A stretch of 64,000 nt of DNA from the NCBI RefSeq assembly GCF_029714365.1, contig NZ_CP121660.1, forward strand, positions 682,001 through 746,000. Reading direction: 5' to 3'. Shown in pieces: positions 19,801 to 29,004 of the stretch. The notes below the pieces were generated by a model. That model saw only the letters and a program-made list of their open reading frames with translations. It was not told the DNA's origin and did not search any database. How positions within the stretch are numbered: position 1 is the stretch's first letter; each line of letters begins with the position of its first letter. A program made the position numbers and the translations under genes. Origin of the DNA: Sinorhizobium terangae. Its GTDB lineage: Bacteria > Pseudomonadota > Alphaproteobacteria > Rhizobiales > Rhizobiaceae.

Positions 19801-20682
19801 ATGGAGCGGCAAAATACCGTCTGGCGCATCGCGCTGCTGGCACCGCCATTGTCCGTCTTTGCCGTCTTCGTGATCTGGCCGCTGTTCAGCTCGTTCATCT
19901 ACAGTTTGACCAACTGGAACGGCTTCGGCTCCGACTACGACTTCGTGGGCCTCGACAACTTCGCCAAGATCTTCACCGATAAGCTGTTCATGAGCGCGGC
20001 GATCAATACAACGATCTGGATGGTCGCGGCGATCGTGGTGCCGACATTGTTCGGGCTCGGGCTCGCGCTTCTGCTCGACGGAAAAGTTCCAGGCGGGCGC
20101 GCCTTCAAGACGGTCTTCTACCTGCCGATCTGCCTTTCGGCCGTTATCGTCGGCCAGATCTGGATATGGATCTATCAGCCCGACTGGGGCCTGCTCAACA
20201 CGGTGCTCTCCAATATCACCGGGGAGAAGATGCGCTATGCCTGGCTTGCCAAGCCCGATACGGCGCTCGGATCGGTCATCCTCGCCTGGTCTTGGCAACA
20301 GACCGGCCTTTCCATGGTGATCTACCTTGCCGGCCTGACGGCGATTCCCGAAGATCTCCTGGAAGTCTGTGAAATTGAGGGCGCGAAGCTTTGGCAGCGT
20401 ATCGTCTTCGTCGTCCTGCCGCTGCTCACTCCGTCCACCGTCGTCGTCATCGCTCTTTCGGTGATCAATTCGCTCAAGGGCTTTGATATCCTTTACATCA
20501 TGACCGGCGGCGGACCGTTCAACAGTTCCGATACCCTAGCCATGCACATGTACAACGAGTCTTTCCGCAAATATCTGATGGGATACGGCAGTGCCATTTC
20601 CGTCGTGCTGTTCCTGATTGCCCTCACGATCATCGGCATCTATTTCCGCCAACTCAAGAAGGTGGACCGGATCTATGGCTAA
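19801..20682 (+). CDS. ABC sugar importer permease, MalF type
   Basis: Inner-membrane permease of 293 residues with about six membrane segments. The EAA loop reads IPEDLLEVCEIEGAKLWQR, in which the usual EAA is degenerate (EVCEIEGA). It lies 62 bases after the binding-protein gene with GGAAAGGA before its start, and overlaps the next permease by 8 bases. Confidence 0.93.
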   Translation: MERQNTVWRIALLAPPLSVFAVFVIWPLFSSFIYSLTNWNGFGSDYDFVGLDNFAKIFTDKLFMSAAINTTIWMVAAIVVPTLFGLGLALLLDGKVPGGRAFKTVFYLPICLSAVIVGQIWIWIYQPDWGLLNTVLSNITGEKMRYAWLAKPDTALGSVILAWSWQQTGLSMVIYLAGLTAIPEDLLEVCEIEGAKLWQRIVFVVLPLLTPSTVVVIALSVINSLKGFDILYIMTGGGPFNSSDTLAMHMYNESFRKYLMGYGSAISVVLFLIALTIIGIYFRQLKKVDRIYG

Positions 20683-21523
20683 TCCTTCCGTCGTCCGCCG
20701 TTTCAACCCGTGGCGCGGGGCGATCTTCGCCATGCTGCTTGCGCTTGCAATTCTCTTCCTGCTGCCCACGGTCGGCGTGCTGCTCGCCTCGGTTAAGACA
20801 ACGCGCGAGATCGCGCTCGGCAGTCTCTGGTCGTTTCCGTCGGCATTTTACCTCGGCAACTTCATCGAGGTGCTGGCGAACCCCGCCGTGCATCGCTACT
20901 TCCTCAATACGCTGCTGGTCACGGTCCCCGGTACGCTGGCGTCGACGGCGCTCGGCGTGCTGGCCGGCTATGTTTTCGCCAAGCTGCCGTTTCGCGGCTC
21001 CAACATGCTGTTCCTCGTCCTTGTGGCGGGCATGTTCTTCCCACCACAAGTTATTCTGGTTCCGCTTTTCCGCCTATTCAACAGAATGGGTCTGATCGAT
21101 ACGCTATGGCCGGTCTTCATCGTTCATACCGCGCTCGGAATTCCGATCTGCACTCTTCTGATGCGCAACTTCTTCGCCACCGTTCCGACGGCCTTGCGCG
21201 AGGCAGCGATCTTGGAAGGCGCAAGCGAGTGGCAGGTGCTGACCCGTGTCGTGCTGCCGCTCAGCCTGCCGGCGCTTGCGGTATTGGCGACGCTGCAGTT
21301 CACTTGGATTTGGAACGATTTCCTCTGGCCGCTGATCTTTACTCAGTCCGACGACAAGCGGACGATCATGATCGGCATCGTCAATCTCAAAGGGCAGTAT
21401 TCCGTCGCCTGGGGCGTGCAGGGCGCACTCTCGCTCGTCGCCAGCCTCCCCACGCTTTTCGTCTTTCTGTTTTTCCAGCGCTACTTCATCAAGGGCATGA
21501 CCATGGGCGCGGTAAAGGGTTGA
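20675..21523 (+). CDS. ABC sugar importer permease, MalG type
   Basis: Partner permease of 282 residues. The start is ATG at 20675 ([10 protein letters not shown]), overlapping the previous gene by 8 bases; the longer frame upstream is a shadow. The EAA loop is [16 protein letters not shown], and the C-terminus is the typical MTMGAVKG. The next gene begins 3 bases after its stop. Confidence 0.93.
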   Translation: MANPSVVRRFNPWRGAIFAMLLALAILFLLPTVGVLLASVKTTREIALGSLWSFPSAFYLGNFIEVLANPAVHRYFLNTLLVTVPGTLASTALGVLAGYVFAKLPFRGSNMLFLVLVAGMFFPPQVILVPLFRLFNRMGLIDTLWPVFIVHTALGIPICTLLMRNFFATVPTALREAAILEGASEWQVLTRVVLPLSLPALAVLATLQFTWIWNDFLWPLIFTQSDDKRTIMIGIVNLKGQYSVAWGVQGALSLVASLPTLFVFLFFQRYFIKGMTMGAVKG

Positions 21524-21525
21524 TC

Positions 21526-22587
21526 ATGACACAGCTTGCACTTCGCTCGATTCGCAAATCCTATGGAGCGCTGGAGGTAATCCGCGGGGTCGATCTAGAT
21601 GTCGCGGAAGGAGAATTCGTCGTCTTCGTCGGCCCCTCGGGCTGCGGCAAGTCGACAATGCTGCGAATGATTGCCGGCCTCGAGGACGTGACGGACGGCA
21701 CGATCGGCATCGCCGGGCGCGACGTGACCACGACTGCGCCGGCCAAGCGCGAGATTGCCATGGTCTTCCAGTCCTATGCCCTTTTCCCGCACATGACAGT
21801 CGCGGAAAACATCGGTTTCGGCCTGAAGCTCTCTGGTCTGGCAAAGGAGGAGATTTCCCGTCGGGTGGGTGACGTCGCGACCACGTTGCAGATCGGTCCC
21901 CTTCTCGAACGATTTCCCCGTGAACTCTCGGGTGGCCAGCGACAGCGCGTCGCCATCGGTCGCGCTATCATCCGACAGCCGAAGATTTTCCTGTTTGACG
22001 AGCCGCTGTCAAACCTCGATGCGGGGCTTCGCGTACAGATGCGACTAGAGATCGCACGCCTTCACGCACGCCTCGGTGCCACGATGATCTATGTGACGCA
22101 CGATCAGACGGAGGCCATGACGCTCGCGGACCGTATTGTCGTCTTCAACAAGGGCAAGATCGAGCAAGTCGGCGCCCCTATGGAACTCTATGAGCGTCCG
22201 GCGAACACTTTCGTCGCCGGGTTTATCGGCGCCCCGTCTATGAACTTCCTGCCGGCTGCGGTAGACGGCGGAAATCTGACAGTGCATGGAACGCGCATCG
22301 AGCGCGCGCGCGCCTGGAACGCTGCAGGGACGGTCACAGCGGGTGTTCGGCCGGAACACCTGACGATTCTTCCGCCAGAAGAAGGCGGCATTCGCGGGCG
22401 GGTGGAATTGATCGAACGCCTTGGCGCGCAAACCTATGCCTATGTGGAATCCGAAGGCTTGATCGATCCGATCACACTTGCCGTCCCGACCGAATCGAAC
22501 CTTGCCGCAGGTGATGTCGTGGGAATGCAACCAATGGGCGACAAGATTCACGCATTTGATAGGCACGGCGTTGCACTTGCCGGTTAG
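21526..22587 (+). CDS. ABC sugar importer ATPase, UgpC/MalK type
   Basis: ATPase of 353 residues with Walker [10 protein letters not shown], signature [10 protein letters not shown], Walker [12 protein letters not shown] and the switch THDQTEAMT, then a C-terminal TOBE-like domain. The true start is ATG at 21526 (MTQLALRSI); an open frame extends 420 bases further up but is the shadow of the permease. It is the last gene of the importer operon. The IS1111-type element begins 46 bases after its stop. Confidence 0.93.
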   Translation: MTQLALRSIRKSYGALEVIRGVDLDVAEGEFVVFVGPSGCGKSTMLRMIAGLEDVTDGTIGIAGRDVTTTAPAKREIAMVFQSYALFPHMTVAENIGFGLKLSGLAKEEISRRVGDVATTLQIGPLLERFPRELSGGQRQRVAIGRAIIRQPKIFLFDEPLSNLDAGLRVQMRLEIARLHARLGATMIYVTHDQTEAMTLADRIVVFNKGKIEQVGAPMELYERPANTFVAGFIGAPSMNFLPAAVDGGNLTVHGTRIERARAWNAAGTVTAGVRPEHLTILPPEEGGIRGRVELIERLGAQTYAYVESEGLIDPITLAVPTESNLAAGDVVGMQPMGDKIHAFDRHGVALAG

Positions 22588-22637
22588 GAGTCCTGTCTGA
22601 ATTCCGCATTCACAGTGTTGTGGGTTCGAATCCGTTG

Positions 22638-22762
22638 TCTAATCGCATGCTCGGGGTCAAGCGAATTTCGAACACCCTACTTTGTTGCCGTGTTGCGGAG
22701 CATGCAGCGCGACATCTTTTCTTGATTGTGGGGAGCTTGCATCCTTGTTTTTGCAAACTCGT
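22638..22762. repeat. IS right-end duplicate, outer copy
   Basis: 125 bases identical to 23814-23938. With the IS630 removed the two copies are a direct tandem repeat with a 127-base period, covering the terminal part of the IS1111-type right end. Confidence 0.92.
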
Positions 22763-22768
22763 TGTCTA

Positions 22769-23815
22769 GAGCGGTTCCGGTTTTGACTGAATCGGAGGGG
22801 ATTCCGTTTTAGTCCGTTTTGTGATTCAAGATGCTGGCTGGAGCGGAGGCCAGCATCCGATGACGCGACCTCTTTCGAACGATCTTCGTGAACGTGTTGT
22901 TGGCGCCATTTCGGCGGGGGAAAGCTGCCGATCGGTGGCGGCTCGTTTCGGCATTGCCGTATCGTCGGCGGTGAAGTGGTCTCAGCGCTATCGTTCGAAC
23001 GGGTCCGTGGCGCCCGGCAAGATGGGCGGCCACCGCAAGCATGTGCTGGAGCCGCACCGTGCGTTCATCGCGGAGCGGATCAACCAGACGCCGCATTTGT
23101 CGCTGCACAGGCTGAAGGAAGAGCTGGCGGCGCGTGGGGTGAAGGTGTCGCACGATACGGTCTGGCGGTTCCTGCGCCGCGAGGGGTTGCGGTTTAAAAA
23201 AAACGCTGTTCGCCCTTGAGCAGGCCCGTGCCGATATTGCCCGCCGGCGGCAACGCTGGCGCTCCTGGCAGTCCGGTCTCGATCCGAGACGGCTGGTGTT
23301 CATTGACGAAACCTGGATCAAGACCAACATGGCGCCGCTCTATGGCTGGGGGCCACGAGGCAAGCGCCTGCGCGGCTTTGCCCCGCACGGCCACTGGCGC
23401 ACGCTGACCTTTGTCGGCGCTTTGCGCCACGACCGGCTGGCAGCGCCTTGCGTCTTCGACGGACCGATCAACGGTCGGTGTTTCCGCGCCTATGTCGAAC
23501 AACAGCTCGTGCCCGTGCTCGAACCCGGCGACATCGTCATCATGGACAATCTCGGCTCGCACAAGTCGGCGGCCATCCGGCAGATGATCCGAGCCGCCGG
23601 CGCGCGGCTCTGGTATCTCCCGCCATACTCGCCCGATCTCAATCCGATCGAGCAGGCCTTCGCCAAAATCAAACACTGGATGCGGGCGGCTCAGAAGCGA
23701 ACCGTCGAGGAGACATGGAAATACCTCGGCAGCCTTGTCCCCTCACTCCAGCCCGACGAATGCAGCAACTACTTCGCCAACGCCGGATATGCTTCTGTCA
23801 AAACCTGAAACGCTC
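22769..23815 (+). mobile_element. IS630-family element with TA target duplication
   Basis: A 1047-base element flanked by TA on both sides (22767-22768 and 23816-23817), the IS630 target duplication. Terminal inverted repeats begin GAGCGGTTCCGGTTTTGAC on the left and, on the complementary strand, GAGCGTTTCAGGTTTTGAC on the right. It is inserted in the inner copy of the 127-base right-end duplicate of the surrounding IS1111-type element. Confidence 0.92.
22860..23808 (+). CDS. IS630 transposase, two frames joined by frameshift
   Basis: The first frame (22860-23219, MTRPLSNDLRERVV) holds the helix-turn-helix DNA-binding half. The second, open to 23808, holds the DDE catalytic half: FIDETWIK, IVIMDNLGSHK and YSPDLNPIEQAFAKIK. 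They meet at TTT followed by eight A (23196-23203). A +1 (or -2) shift at this run joins RREGLRFKK to TLFALEQARAD without loss. Transcriptional slippage or frameshifting at such runs is common in this family, so the gene is probably functional. A plain indel mutation is the alternative. Confidence 0.85.
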
Positions 23816-23938
23816 TAATCGCATGCTCGGGGTCAAGCGAATTTCGAACACCCTACTTTGTTGCCGTGTTGCGGAGCATGCAGCGCGACATCTTTTCTTG
23901 ATTGTGGGGAGCTTGCATCCTTGTTTTTGCAAACTCGT
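23814..23938. repeat. IS right-end duplicate, inner copy (split by IS630)
   Basis: Second exact copy of the 125-base segment at 22638-22762. Its first bases are separated from the rest of the tandem unit by the IS630. Confidence 0.92.
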
Positions 23939-24137
23939 CCACTGCCGGGAGCAGGGTTGTCTCCGCGGTCGACACGCGGTCGCCGCATGATGGGTTTTCG
24001 CAGGGTGGGTCTTCCTATGTTCAAGGCGCAGTCTCGATCGAGCTACGACGGATACGACGGAATGACCCGACCCACGTCCACAGCAGGGACTCCCAGTGTC
24101 TCCTGAGCCACTGAGGCAAGGAGGCCAGCTTTTTCGC

Positions 24138-25169
24138 TTATGCGGGATCGCCAGCCAATGCGTTGAACACTTCGCCGGTTTTAAGCATGCTGTGCATGAT
24201 GACGGCAAGCTTTCGCGCAACGGCAACCGCTGCACGCCTGAAGCCCAAGCGCTCACGCAGCTTCAGCCCCCATGTTTTGAGACTGCATTCGGCGCGGCGA
24301 CTGGTTCTCGTGAGGAGGACGGTCGCCGCCTCGTAAAGTAATCCCCGCAGCTGACCGTCACCTCGTCGCGAGATATGGCCATCATAGTCGATCTCGCCCG
24401 ACTGATAGCGCCGCGTCGTCAGCCCGAGCCAGGCGCCGACAGAGCGCGACGTCCGGAAGTTTACAGGATCCTCGATCGCTGCAATGTAGGAGACGGCCGT
24501 GACAGCGCCAACACCCGGAATCGTCATCAGAAGCTTTGTAGCCTGGCTCTCCCTCGCCGCTCCGAGCACCTGATGATCAAGATTGGCGGCATGCCTGCGT
24601 ATGTCGCGCCACGCCTCGAGCAGGGGCAATACAACTAGCTCCAGTCCAGCATTTCCATCCAGCAGTCCCCTCACATTGGCATCAAATACCCGGCCCGCCC
24701 CCTTGGGCACGATGAGACCGAACGTCTTCATCAGGCCGCGTATCTGGTTGCTGAGCTGCTTGGAGATGCTCAAAAGCTGATTGCGCGCCGCCACCAGTGT
24801 GCGTGTTAGCATGCTATCGAAAGCCTTTACTCGAACTGCCTTGTAAAAGCCGGCTTCGGCCAACTGCGCCAAGCCATCCGCATCATTGGCGTCAGTCTTG
24901 TTGAGCGTCTCATTCAGCACCTTTTGCGCGTGCCGAGCTTCTATACAAATCGCGGGAAGCCCTTCGGCTGTCAGCGCATGATAGAACCACGTCGATAATG
25001 GGCCGGTCTCGAATACAACTCGTTTTGCTTGCGGGGCATGCTTGGAAATCATCTGAGCCAGAGCCTTTGGATCAGAAGGACATTTCCCTCGCCAGACCCG
25101 TTTCCCATCCTGCCGGATTGAGATCGCAGTATCTTTCAACGAAACATCAAGCCCAATATATTGGTCCAT
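24138..25169 (-). CDS. IS110-family transposase (copy 1)
   Basis: DEDD-type transposase/recombinase of 343 residues. The N-terminal RuvC-like domain shows D in YIGLDVSL, E in FETGPLS and the D pair in TDANDADGLAQ. The C-terminal Transposase_20 domain has IPGVGAVTAVSYIAAIED and the Ser region RSVGAWLGLTTRRYQSGE. The start is ATG at 25169 (MDQYIGLD) with TGGAGG upstream. It appears intact, and is the closest relative in the window of the broken copy at 59865-60895. Confidence 0.93.
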   Translation of the reverse strand: MDQYIGLDVSLKDTAISIRQDGKRVWRGKCPSDPKALAQMISKHAPQAKRVVFETGPLSTWFYHALTAEGLPAICIEARHAQKVLNETLNKTDANDADGLAQLAEAGFYKAVRVKAFDSMLTRTLVAARNQLLSISKQLSNQIRGLMKTFGLIVPKGAGRVFDANVRGLLDGNAGLELVVLPLLEAWRDIRRHAANLDHQVLGAARESQATKLLMTIPGVGAVTAVSYIAAIEDPVNFRTSRSVGAWLGLTTRRYQSGEIDYDGHISRRGDGQLRGLLYEAATVLLTRTSRRAECSLKTWGLKLRERLGFRRAAVAVARKLAVIMHSMLKTGEVFNALAGDPA

Positions 25170-25424
25170 GGTTGCCTCCATTTGATGTTGGGCCCGGTTC
25201 CAATCGTGAGCCCGTATTTCCATCTTACCGGGGGCAACCACCCATGCCAGCTATTGCCGAGAGAAGGGTTACGGGGTGAACCGCCCGCGATTACCCCATG
25301 TTCAAGGCGAGCTCCCAATGGCCGAGGCCCTCTCATCGAGTGCCTTCACGCCCGTCGATGGAGACGTGCAGAAGCGCTCGCCGGCTCCTGGAGAAGGAGA
25401 CGAGGACGAGCGCTCTGGCCGCAT

Positions 25425-25907
25425 CTATTCCTTAACGATTGCTGTGACAGCTTCGACCACCTGCGACGCCATGGCGAACTCGCGGCCCCGACTCGAAATT
25501 CGATGGCGTTTTGCGATCCAGTCAAAATCGGTGTAGGCGGCGTAGACGGATCCGTCCTTCGCCTGATACACGAGGACCCGAACTGGCCAGTCAAGTCCGG
25601 CGAGCGGATTGGCGGTAATAAAGGTCGTGCCAAGCGCCGGATTGCCGAACATCACCAGGCGCGACGGACGCACCTCGTTGCCTGCGGCGTTGCCGAGCTT
25701 GGCCTGGTCGATGACGCCGAAGAGGGTGATCCCTTTTTCCTCGACGCTGCGCCTGATGCGGTTCACCGTCTCGCTGACCGAATAGCGGCTCTTGACCGTG
25801 ACTATGCCGTCCCTGTCTGCGGCCTCTGTCGTCGAAACTTGAGCCGATGCCGTGATCGTGGTGGCGATCAGGGCGGCCAACCCTACTGCATTGCTGATCT
25901 GCATCAT
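25425..25907 (-). CDS. DUF302-domain exported protein
   Basis: Small exported protein of about 160 residues. It has a signal peptide (MMQISNAVGLAALIATTITASAQ) and a DUF302 domain: TVKSRYSVSETVNRIRRSVE, then GITLFGVIDQAKLGNAAG and LVMFGNPALGT. The DUF302 fold is known but its function is not established. I chose ATG at 25907 because GAGGAG lies 8 bases upstream. It follows the MFS gene by 37 bases and probably belongs to the same minus-strand unit. Confidence 0.85.
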   Translation of the reverse strand: MMQISNAVGLAALIATTITASAQVSTTEAADRDGIVTVKSRYSVSETVNRIRRSVEEKGITLFGVIDQAKLGNAAGNEVRPSRLVMFGNPALGTTFITANPLAGLDWPVRVLVYQAKDGSVYAAYTDFDWIAKRHRISSRGREFAMASQVVEAVTAIVKE

Positions 25908-25943
25908 TGTAAAGCTCCTCTCTCTGGCCCCCAACGGGCTCCT

Positions 25944-27203
25944 TCAAGAATGCGGCTGTCTGCTGCGATTTGGTAATGCCGTCTCTTGTCTGTTTCGATA
26001 ACTGGACCACATGGCCCGCAACGGGACGGCAAAAAGCATGGCGAGCACAAGCGTTGCGACGAGCGTCAGGACTGAAATGCTCCATCCGAACCGATCGTAG
26101 ATCTGCCCGACCACCAGGCTCCCGAAGAGCCCGCCCGTGTAATAGGAAGCGAGATAGGTGCCGCTTGCTGTTGCCTTCTCACTCTCGGCGATGCGGCCGA
26201 CCTGACTGGTTGCAAGCGCCTGCGCGAGAAACGTGCCGACGGCGACCATGGCAAGGCCTACAAGGACCACGGCGAGGCTGTTGCTGAACAGGGCGATGAG
26301 CCCGAGAACGGCGAGGAAGAGCGTGAGCACAATGCCGGCTCCGTCACCCAAGCGACGCGAAATCAATCCGCCGAGCGGCGTCGTGAACAGCGATGGCAGG
26401 AAAACGAAATAGACGAGGCCGAGTTGCATCGGCGAAAGCCCGAGCTCGACGAGCTGGAAGTTGACATAGGTGTAAGTCCCTATGAACACGAAGAGGATCA
26501 GGAAACCGATGGCGAGCACGCTTTGCAGCCGCCGATTGCCGAGCACCAAGCGCCAGCTCCCGTTGCTCCGCATTCGCCGGTCCGGCATCATGTGCGCCGT
26601 TCTCTTCAATGTGGTCCAGACGAGGGCCGCGCCCGCCAGGTTGAGAAGCGCGAAGGTTTGGAAGTTGATCGACAGTCCGCCGAGATCGGCAACCGCAGCC
26701 GAGAGAATGCGGCCGAAGAGGTTGCTGGCGACATTGCCGGTGACGTAGGCCGCAAGCGCGCCCGTTGCCCGCTCAGCCGGAGAATGCTCCGCAAGGTAGG
26801 CCATGGTGAGGGTGAAGGCGGTCGCCATGCACAGGCCCTGCGCCACACGCAGGCCAGCGAAGATCGCGATGTCTCGGGTTGTTGAGAGCAACACAGTCGG
26901 TACGGCAAGCAGTGCGAGACTGATCCAGATGCCGTTCCGCCGGTCCAGGTTGCGCCCAAAAATACCGACGGCAAGGCTGGCGGCCGCCATGCCGAAGGTG
27001 CTGGCATTGACTGCGAAGCCCATCGTCGCGCGGCTGACGTCGAACTGCGCCTGCAGGGACGGCAGGATTGCCTGGGTGGCGAAGAGATCGACGAGCGTCA
27101 GGAATGCTATGAGCGCAATGATGCCGAAGTGCCAGCGGTCGGCTATCGGATTTGCCAGAACGGAGACGGATACCGGCACCGTGGCGCGGTCGGGATTCGC
27201 CAT
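25944..27203 (-). CDS. MFS transporter
   Basis: Twelve-segment major facilitator of 419 residues. Motif A-like VGIFGRNLDRRNG lies between TM2 and TM3. A matching loop in the second half is GGLISRRLGDGAG. The real start is ATG at 27203 (MANPDRATV), 7 bases after AGGAGG; the open frame upstream is a shadow of the cupin region. The sequence resembles YnfM/AraJ-type exporters. The substrate is unknown. It lies between a cupin and a DUF302 protein, downstream of a LysR regulator. Confidence 0.9.
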   Translation of the reverse strand: MANPDRATVPVSVSVLANPIADRWHFGIIALIAFLTLVDLFATQAILPSLQAQFDVSRATMGFAVNASTFGMAAASLAVGIFGRNLDRRNGIWISLALLAVPTVLLSTTRDIAIFAGLRVAQGLCMATAFTLTMAYLAEHSPAERATGALAAYVTGNVASNLFGRILSAAVADLGGLSINFQTFALLNLAGAALVWTTLKRTAHMMPDRRMRSNGSWRLVLGNRRLQSVLAIGFLILFVFIGTYTYVNFQLVELGLSPMQLGLVYFVFLPSLFTTPLGGLISRRLGDGAGIVLTLFLAVLGLIALFSNSLAVVLVGLAMVAVGTFLAQALATSQVGRIAESEKATASGTYLASYYTGGLFGSLVVGQIYDRFGWSISVLTLVATLVLAMLFAVPLRAMWSSYRNRQETALPNRSRQPHS

Positions 27204-27286
27204 CGCCTGTCCTCCTGAAGCGGGGACGTTTCCGGCCCGATGGCGGGAAACGTCCGGGTTGGGTTGATATTCGGCGTGCCGTGAGA

Positions 27287-27781
27287 TCACATGGTGTCGG
27301 CGTCGCTGGCCATCGGCGGCAGGATATCTGCCGAATAGAGCACGGCCGGCTTCGCGCCGTTGTTCTTCCACCAATGGGCAAGATCGCCGAATTCGGCAGT
27401 GACTTCACCCGCCTTGTGTTCGATCGGGACTTTGCAACTGCTGCGATATTCCGTGATCGTGCCTTCCACGACCAGAATGTTGGCGGGACGCGCGTCGTGC
27501 GAATGCCACGGCACGATGCCGCCCGGCTGGACGACCAGCTTGCGCAGCCGCAGCGCATTCCCTTCCCACGCGCTTCCCTTCGAGGAAAGATCGATGGACG
27601 CGAGGACTTCGTCGGTCACGCCTTCAGGCGTCGTGGCGCCGGGCGCCATGGCATTTGCTGCGATCTGGTCCTTGGGGCATTCCCCGGCCATGGCCAATGG
27701 CGCCGCGAGTGTGCTTGCGAAGAGTCCGAGCGCCGCAACGGCGGCCAACGACAGACGGCCTGCGATGGATTTCTGAATCAT
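27287..27781 (-). CDS. exported cupin-domain protein
   Basis: Exported single-cupin protein of 164 residues. Signal peptide about residues 1-32 (AAVAALGLFASTLAAPLAMAG). The cupin core has the metal-site motif PWHSHDARPANILVVEG and a second motif around EFGDLAHWWKN. The role is unknown: isomerase, dioxygenase or binding protein are all possible. The start at 27781 is preceded by AAGGAG. Same strand as the MFS gene and the LysR gene. Confidence 0.87.
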   Translation of the reverse strand: MIQKSIAGRLSLAAVAALGLFASTLAAPLAMAGECPKDQIAANAMAPGATTPEGVTDEVLASIDLSSKGSAWEGNALRLRKLVVQPGGIVPWHSHDARPANILVVEGTITEYRSSCKVPIEHKAGEVTAEFGDLAHWWKNNGAKPAVLYSADILPPMASDADTM

Positions 27782-27893
27782 GTCCGGTTCTCCTTGGTCG
27801 GTCCGGCCGGAGATATTCCGGCGGCACAAGGAGATTGCGGGACATTCGGCCGACAAAGAAATGCCGCCTGCTTTTGAATTCCATAGCTCAGAG

Positions 27894-28829
27894 CTATTGC
27901 GGGAGGGCTGAGGCGTCGGCGGCTGATCGGCGCATGTCAATGCCGGAATGCGGTGCCGCCCAGCCATAGGATTTGACTGCCCCGACGAAGGTGGCGACGG
28001 CCGGCGAGAACCGCCGGCCTGCGACAGTCACGAGGCAAACCTCCCGCGTGACCTCCGGCTCGACCACGGGCCGCACCTGCAAGCCTGGAATGACGGCACT
28101 GTATTCGGGAATGAAGCAGATGCCGAGCCCGCCGGCCACCATGTTTTGTATCCAGTCCTCCCGCTCGCTGGAGTAGGAGATCTGGGTCCTCACGCCAGAG
28201 GACTCGCACAACTCCGTGAGATAATCCCAGTATTCGCAGTTCACGCGCCTGAGATAGATCTCGCCATCGATGGCGGTAATGGGAATCGCATCGTATTGAC
28301 AGAGACGGTGACCCGGAGGAAAGGCGAGCATGAACCTTTCACGAAACAGCGCGGTCACGTCGAAGCGTTCGGGGAACCGCTCGCTGCTCGCCATGATGGC
28401 CACATCTATCTCTCCTTCCCCAAGCAGTTCTGAAAGCTTGGACGGCACACCTTCGACGAGCTGAAGCTGAACGCCGCGGTGGCGCATGTTGAAGTCGGTC
28501 AGGAGGCCGGTAAACCGACGCGGTCCGATCGTGCACATGATGCCGACCTTCACATGCGCATCTTCCAGACAGAGAAAGCGTGACGCTTCCTGCCTGACGC
28601 CCGAGAGCTCGTCGAGAATCGACTGGAACCGCGGTCTCAGCAGGTTTCCGAGATCCGTGATGTGGGTCAGGTTCCGTTCCCGCCGAAACAGGAGCCCGCC
28701 GACTTCATCTTCGAGTTGCTGGACGGCACGGCTCAATGCCGGCTGGGTCACGTTGCATTTTTCGGCGGCACGCGTGAAATTTCGCGTCTCGCAAACGGCC
28801 AAGAAATACCGAACGTGGTGAATGTCCAT
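27894..28829 (-). CDS. LysR-family transcriptional regulator
   Basis: Regulator of 311 residues. The N-terminal helix-turn-helix reads DIHHVRYFLAVCETRNFTRA with AEKCNVTQPALSRAVQQLE, and a periplasmic-binding-like effector domain follows. The start is ATG at 28829; the open frame upstream is not supported. It is divergent from the 3-hydroxybutyrate dehydrogenase gene and upstream of the cupin/MFS genes, so it could control either or both. Confidence 0.92.
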   Translation of the reverse strand: MDIHHVRYFLAVCETRNFTRAAEKCNVTQPALSRAVQQLEDEVGGLLFRRERNLTHITDLGNLLRPRFQSILDELSGVRQEASRFLCLEDAHVKVGIMCTIGPRRFTGLLTDFNMRHRGVQLQLVEGVPSKLSELLGEGEIDVAIMASSERFPERFDVTALFRERFMLAFPPGHRLCQYDAIPITAIDGEIYLRRVNCEYWDYLTELCESSGVRTQISYSSEREDWIQNMVAGGLGICFIPEYSAVIPGLQVRPVVEPEVTREVCLVTVAGRRFSPAVATFVGAVKSYGWAAPHSGIDMRRSAADASALPQ

Positions 28830-28927
28830 ACCCGCCCCCGCAAGGTTTTCATGTCCAGGCGGCGACTCTCCAATGCAGATGCCGCTTTCACCAATGCAAT
28901 TCACCTATCGAATTCATAGCACAGTGG

Positions 28928-28943
28928 CATTTCAGTTGAAATG
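28928..28943. promoter_or_regulatory. palindrome in LysR/bdhA divergent gap
   Basis: CATTTCA-GT-TGAAATG is a 7-bp inverted repeat with a 2-base centre, placed between the two divergent genes. It is a candidate LysR-type operator by position only. Confidence 0.35.
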
Positions 28944-29004
28944 AATACAGCGCCATTCTCGCTCCGGAAGAGGCCCTTCGGCCCAAACATGAGGAGACGC
29001 GGAC

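Larger units (their letters stand above)
22634..25299 (-). mobile_element. IS110-family (IS1111-type) element copy 1, interrupted by IS630
   Basis: The outer ends match the two other copies in the window: the left end begins ATGGGGTAATCGCGG (at 25299, minus strand) and the right end finishes GCGATTAGACAAC (at 22634). The shared TAATCGC forms a subterminal inverted repeat, as expected for the IS1111 subgroup. Total 2666 bases; removing the nested IS630 with its TA (1049) and one 127-base duplicate leaves 1490, against 1495 for copy 3. The transposase frame is intact. The 3' non-coding tail is about 326 bases in the undisturbed form. Confidence 0.85.

Noticed and set aside
22610..22640. GTGGGTTCGAATCCG resembling a tRNA T-arm next to the IS end
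   Set aside because: No acceptor, D or anticodon arm can be folded upstream, and the T-stem pairs poorly. At most a remnant; not called as a tRNA.
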